From the NCBI RefSeq assembly GCF_037975245.1, contig NC_092582.1:3039001-3103000 (forward strand): DNA of 64,000 bases, given 5' to 3'. This DNA comes from Apostichopus japonicus (Eukaryota > Echinodermata > Holothuroidea > Aspidochirotida > Stichopodidae). A program made the translations under genes and the position numbers. The notes beneath the pieces are model-generated. The model was not told where the DNA came from. It made no database searches and saw nothing but the letters and a program-made list of their open reading frames with translations. Below, piece after piece: positions 58,911-64,000 of the stretch (within the stretch, counting starts at the first letter, position 1; every line of letters starts with the position of its first letter).

Positions 58911-60489
58911 ATTTCACCTACCAGTATGATTGGGTTATTTTACATGACAGTAAAGAACTCTTTTATTTGATAAGATCCAACATACATGTATACTGATTCT
59001 AAAATTAATTCCAACCTCATAAAAAATGTCAAAAAGATTAAATTCTATTTGCAAGCTATATTAAATGATTTTAGCATGTAAGAGATGCTGCATTTCCTAT
59101 AAATTTGGTAGAATTGTTATGAAGTACCCACAGTATAAAATGAAGATCAGCATTCATTGAAAAATGGTGTTTCAAAATATTCAACAGAAAGAAGGAGAAT
59201 TTTAAATGTATCTGGTTATGTTTCTTCTTTCTTTACTTCCCACTAAACAATGACTTCAGCCCTGATTCCTACATGCAAATTAGAATAGGCTTGTTGTTAC
59301 ATCTGCTTTAAAAGTATGGTAGACTTCTATTGGCCAAATCTAGATATTAATTATTTATGTGACAGGTAAGTAAGGAGTGTTATAATAAAATAGTATAGCC
59401 CTAGATTAGTATAAGACAACAGCCACATTACAAAAAAACACCAACACTTTCACCTCCTTTTAATGGAATCAATTACTGGGCCAATTCTGGAACTGGAATT
59501 AGCCAAAAAGCTGTTAAATTCAAAAGATTTGATGCTACAATAAACAAGGATATCATGCAGAAACTCTTTTCCAAGAAATGTTCAGTCAGTTATAATTATT
59601 TTTATCTTTAAGAAAATGTTTATGTGAACAAGAAAGGTGTTAAAATCCATCAGTCTTCATAAATACATTGTCTTGTTAGCTCTACTGTATAATAACAGCC
59701 GTGGGACGTTTAAATACTGTACACCATAAAAGTGTTCTAATTGGCAGTGAGGTCGGGTTTACACAGCTGTAAACAGGATGAGGCACTGGAGTACTTCTAC
59801 CTAACATTCTGCAGATATTAAATTCCAGTTTAAAAACTTGCATATTTGCATCTGATGTTCCTTTTCTCTAGCCTGAATAACACAGATGCATATTGTTATG
59901 ACACCTAATGTTCTATGATATGTATCTTCAATCTCCAACCATGTATCAGAAGTGCTAACTTGTCACCATATAACTCTCAAGTCAAGGAAGCAATCTTGGA
60001 TGCTTCCAGTGAGGGAGATTTAGCCCTGCACCACCCCCCCCCCCCCCTTAAGAATAAAATTGGATGGCTCAGCCCTTTACTGGTAGAAAGATGTTTCGAA
60101 AAATTCTATTGTAGAGTACATAAAATATAACACGTATGTTTGGTACAACCTAAATATTGGAAAAAATCTTCTACATCATTCCATTGTTGGAAGTGGGGGG
60201 GGGGGGTGGGGGAAGCAAGATTAAGGAAATGTTATCCATGAGAGGGGTCTAAGAAATTTTGGTAAAATGGTGCTATATTTTGCATCCTTTGAAGCAAGAA
60301 TTGTTTACTGTTGAAGCTGTGTAGAACATGCATGTTATATATTTGCATTCTGTACACTAGGATTTTCTTTCTTTGGTAATATTCTATCTGCCACCTGAGT
60401 ATCCCTTCCCCCTCCCTCCCCCCCTCCCTCCCCCAACTTAGTCTGATAGAAAATGATTTTTAAAAATGATGATGCAATGATGATGGATG
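58911..60489. other. AT-rich stretch, no recognised gene
   Basis: A faint terminal-repeat trace (GTGACAGGTAAGTAAGGAGT, 59359) and C/G runs at 60036, 60197 and 60405 are the only notable items. Confidence 0.45.
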
Positions 60490-60720
60490 GAAAGACTAAG
60501 ATCCTAGTTTACAGTTCCGCACGTATTACGTTAAAAGAAAATCTGGACAAAACAATGCACAATGCTGGCACTTTGGATGGTAGAATGAGAAGGAAGGGCA
60601 TTGACTGGAGGAGCCAGTCTAAGAGGGCACAAAGTGCTAAAAGGTTACCAGTTCATTATTGGCATGTAGAACGAGAGTGCTAAGGTTGTGGGGAGACAGG
60701 TAAGCGAGGAGAGATGTAAA
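60490..60720 (-). mobile_element. DIRS-type left terminal region, solo copy
   Basis: AGTTCCGCACGTATTACG, TGGATGGTAGAATGAGAAGG, GGGCATTGACTGGAGGAGCC, AAAAGGTTACCAGTTCATT and GGTTGTGGGGAGACAGGTAA occur in the same order as in the 41-kb and 49-kb copies. Confidence 0.7.
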
Positions 60721-61929
60721 AAATATAAATTTCTTCTTACAGAGAAATTAATTTACACAGAAATACCAATTGCATTTACTATGAGCTGTTTATTCCTATA
60801 GCATTATGAGATTGTGAACAAAGCAAAATTCCAGTAAAACGTGAAATATTTTCTCATGTACATAGGTGGCACCTATCACAGGATCAAAAGGCGCTGAATC
60901 ACAGTCACAAGTTCTGTGATGTCCTTCTGGGGCAAGCTCTTCAAAAACAGTAACATTACTATTAGAAATGTCCTTAAATTGATGTATCCTTCAAATGCCA
61001 TACATTTAGAATATATTTTTTATAAGTTTTTTATTTAGTAGTCAATATTTGTCAATATTTGTTGTATTAGAATATACAACTTATTTGTATTAATCTTACT
61101 TTCTTAAATGAATAATTGATTTTGACATAAATGGAAAAGAACAAATACTACTAATTTTAGCTCATCTGGTCACATGATGATATCGCAGACTACAGTAGAC
61201 TGTTGCCATATTCATGTGATACATTCAATTCCAAGAAACTTTATATATTCGTATCTCTGTGATGTAAAATGATATTACAATGTCCTTTTGATCCTTGAAA
61301 TGCAGAAATTTTTCACCACTTTCACTCACAAAGCACTTCAGTCATTGGAGTATACATTCCTTTGTCAATATCAAAGTAATATTTGAAGGTAATATTATTG
61401 AATTTGTACTCTCTCAACATACTGTACACACTTACTGGGAAAACATACATTCAGGTTTCATCATCTTCATAAGATATTTGTTTTTGTTTTTTCTCTCATC
61501 TTACATTTTTCTTAAAGAGTCTAAAAATGAACCATGTGAGACATAAAACATTTATCAAAGCATTTGGACGGTTGGTTTAATGCAAATCAAAGAAACAATT
61601 TCAACAAATTATTGAAAGTCGCATCTCTATGATCAATTGAGGTTTGCCTCTCGGTTACCCTAACTCTGATATTTACAATTTAAATTTGGAAAGATCAGTT
61701 AGAACTATGCCCCCCACGTCCTTGATGCAGACAGATTCTGAATAAATAACACTGCATAACTATATCTGTGGATGTATTATTCATTAATAAATATGTCAGA
61801 AGAAAAGACTGTTTCCTTAATGTACAACGATTTCTTGCTATCATAAGGAACTGAAGTGAAATGAGGATAATGTATGTCTAAAATACACATCTACATCTAC
61901 TTTATTTACCCTAAAAAATAAATTTCTTT

Positions 61930-61965
61930 AATTGTGAGGAGACAGGTGAGCGAGGAGAAGTCAAT
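61930..61965 (-). mobile_element. DIRS-type terminal repeat, short fragment
   Basis: TTGTGAGGAGACAGGTGAGC followed by GAGGAGAAGT. Only the outermost part is present. Confidence 0.5.
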
Positions 61966-62124
61966 CTTGGTTGATCATCTCAGTAATTGATAATACTTAC
62001 ATGCCTGCTCTCGATATCTGCACTCTGACCTTTGTCCACTAAATGTCTAAAGATATTCTAATGAATTTTGGGCTCATGATGCCAGTTGGAAGATGGAAAA
62101 ATATTGCGAGCTCCTTAAATATGC

Positions 62125-62353
62125 TGGACATGGATACCATCGATGAGGTAGACCTGTCTCCTTGCGACCACAGCACTCTCGCTAAGAACTCAGCAATTAA
62201 TTTGGGTGGTAGAACAAGAGGAAGGATCATTGATTGGTCCCTGAAGGTGTACAGTACAACTGGTGTTAAAAGGGTTACCAGTTCTCTCGAAGCACAGAAG
62301 AGCAGGAGTGCTCAGGTTGTGGACAGACAGGTAAGTGAGACAGCAAAGTAAAT
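62125..62353 (-). mobile_element. Mini DIRS-type element with inverted ends
   Basis: The left side (ATGGATACCATCGATGAGGT, AGACCTGTCTCCTTGCGACC) aligns with a right terminus. The right side (GGTTACCAGTTCTCTCGAAG, GGTTGTGGACAGACAGGTAA, GCAAAGTAAAT) is a left terminus. The layout is the same as at 605-775 with a longer interior. A 102-codon plus-strand frame crossing it is fortuitous. Confidence 0.55.
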
Positions 62354-63959
62354 TAAAGGACAGGTAAGCTAGATAGATCTGTTGCATCCTGCTAGTCAAA
62401 TGGGTCATGTTATTTTGGGATGTGAGGAGTGTGTTAATTATAATGCATGCTAGCTCAATCATAATTGCATGTTGCAAATTTAGCTGTTTTAATCTACAGT
62501 TGAAGAATTGTATCTCTTTTTGTTAAAATGATTTTCTATTTTGAGGAGGAAGGGGGGAGGGGGAGGAGGTCCTTTGCATAAATAAAATATGGAGAAAATC
62601 TAAGATGTTAACTATTAAACATCATATTGTCAAGGAACTACAAGGAAAATATCAAATATGAACATCAGCAGCAAATGTTCAGGTACGAATGCACATCTTC
62701 ATTAATCACTAATAAATATTCATTGGATTAATTTACATATCTATTAACAAAATTTTGTCATATATGAGATCCACTTTGTGATCAAACCAACAGTAGGACT
62801 GCCAAACTATTAAAAACAGGTCTAGACAAACTACTGTACTGTAAAAAAAAATGTCCTTATAGATTAGAAATAGCTCATGTACTAATTAATATTTGTGAGA
62901 TTACTGATAAACATAGTTACTGCTCCAAATATTGTTGCTCAAGATTTCATAGTTAAGACACATAGAAAGAAATACTTTAAATATTAAATCAACTTACGGT
63001 AAAAAAAAAAAAAAAAAACAAGTTCACGTGACACATTTCCAGCAAACTGTCCTAAAATGTTCCTGTTCATATGAATATAATATAAGGCCTCATTACCCTA
63101 CCACCCATTTTTTAATTCAAGTCTCGAGAAAACATTCACCTCTTTACACTTTAACTACAGTAATGCAACATAAACTCCAAAATTGCAACACTATCTCCTA
63201 TGGGACTAATAAAAATAAAAAGAGCGCCTGTATTATTCACATTGAACCTATGGTAACGATGCTTTATTGGAATGACGCTTGGTCGATTAAGGTATTGTCG
63301 GGGTTGAAAATCTACAATTATGTTCCCTTCAAGTAATCATACAACAATTAGCATAAATAATATATAAATTTATATGTCTGTAAGTGTGTGTGTGTACTGT
63401 ATATTTGTCAGTGAGTCTCCAAACATTTAATATTAGTGGACAGTTAGAAGATAATTGTAAATGACTGACCGTGCATGTCAACATGCTTTGTAGAAGATGC
63501 AATTATACACACCCAACAGTAAATTTAATAAACAGAATATTGTCTCAAAGCCTCATAGTGAAAGAAGATTTGCTTCACAGACCATGGAAGACAGAACGAC
63601 AAATTTTGACTCGAAAGTCATTTCAAATGTTGCCGTTTGTCTACTGCATGCATCAAGGGGAGAGATAGAGAAAGAGTGTTGACTTAAACAGGCACAACTA
63701 CCGTGGAATGAAATAGGTTAATACAATTATTAAGTAACTATTAACTCAAATGTATGTAAGAGCAGATGGTTACTTACATTGTCTGTCAGCATAATTTTCT
63801 TTCCCCATGTAAAATGAACACTTGAACAGAACACTATTTCATTTAGTGTGGCTGTATGAAAAGGGGCAGAATTGGTGATTCTTGTTTATACAGGATGTTT
63901 AAAAAGATCTTGTTTGGCAATTCAGTAGAATATGAATCCACACAAACAATGAATTCATT
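62354..63959. other. AT-rich stretch, no recognised gene
   Basis: A G-rich run at 62551, an A run at 63001 and a GT run at 63388 are visible. The short frames at 63028-63336 and 63471-63682 have no motifs. Confidence 0.45.
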
Positions 63960-64000
63960 GATGTAGGCACTGTGGGTGGTAGAATGAGAAGGAAGGGCAT
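63960..64000 (-). mobile_element. DIRS-type terminal repeat cut by the window edge
   Basis: GGTGGTAGAATGAGAAGGAA followed by GGGCAT matches the inner start of the terminal repeats at 40888 and 60580; the rest lies beyond the window. Confidence 0.6.

Noticed and set aside
58638-58917. Proline/serine-rich minus-strand frames
   Set aside because: Caused by the purine-rich tetranucleotide tract.
62043-62351. A plus-strand frame with RWKNIASSLNMLDMDTIDEV, loosely resembling a death-domain helix pair
   Set aside because: The stretch from GATACCATCGATGAGG onward aligns with a DIRS right terminus and the rest with a left terminus, so the frame is a by-product of the mini-element.

Overview
The window reads as animal nuclear DNA, most likely from a marine invertebrate. 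It is AT-rich, has almost no long open frames, is crowded with degenerate repeats, and carries one recognisable gene whose small exons are separated by introns of many kilobases. An echinoderm or other invertebrate deuterostome is my guess from the repeat types (DIRS-like tyrosine-recombinase retroelements, L2-type LINEs, tRNA-derived SINEs, hAT MITEs). Nothing in the sequence fixes the species.

The gene I can support is a stomatin-family (band 7/SPFH) gene on the minus strand. Exon 2 (14106-14212) encodes the diagnostic N-terminal membrane hairpin, with the conserved Cys-Gly-Trp-Ile-Leu, the hairpin proline and the closing Cys-Ile-Lys. A GC-richer block at 23.3-23.9 kb holds a likely first exon (ATG at 23359) whose phase-1 donor matches the phase of exon 2. 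Further possible first exons, also ending in phase 1, lie at 41884 and 56441. If these are real, most of the window is the 5' part and first introns of one gene with several promoters. The SPFH-domain exons were not found and probably lie left of position 1.

Most of the rest is transposable elements. Left part (0.6-11.5 kb): a hairpin mini-element, a decayed DIRS-type element with RNase H, tyrosine recombinase and an internal complementary region (1.7-3.9 kb), two tRNA-derived SINEs, a GC-rich gag-like DIRS fragment (5.8-7.9 kb), and an L2 fragment split by a hAT MITE. Intron 1 (14-23 kb): a hAT MITE, a SINE and a 2.5-kb minisatellite of about 73 units of 35 bp. Middle (24-41 kb): a 20-bp array, a trinucleotide block, two hAT-type MITEs, a trimeric higher-order repeat and a second DIRS gag copy. 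Right part (43-64 kb): an L2 LINE relic next to a tRNA-derived SINE, a duplicated ORF-bearing segment, and many short copies of DIRS terminal repeats. The window's right edge cuts one of these copies.

The DIRS-type termini occur at about 16 places and nearly all point the same way, the minus strand, which is also the gene's coding strand. A second, sequence-unrelated terminal family (9.7 and 46 kb) has the same end architecture. Coordinates of degenerate repeats are approximate to 10-30 bases.
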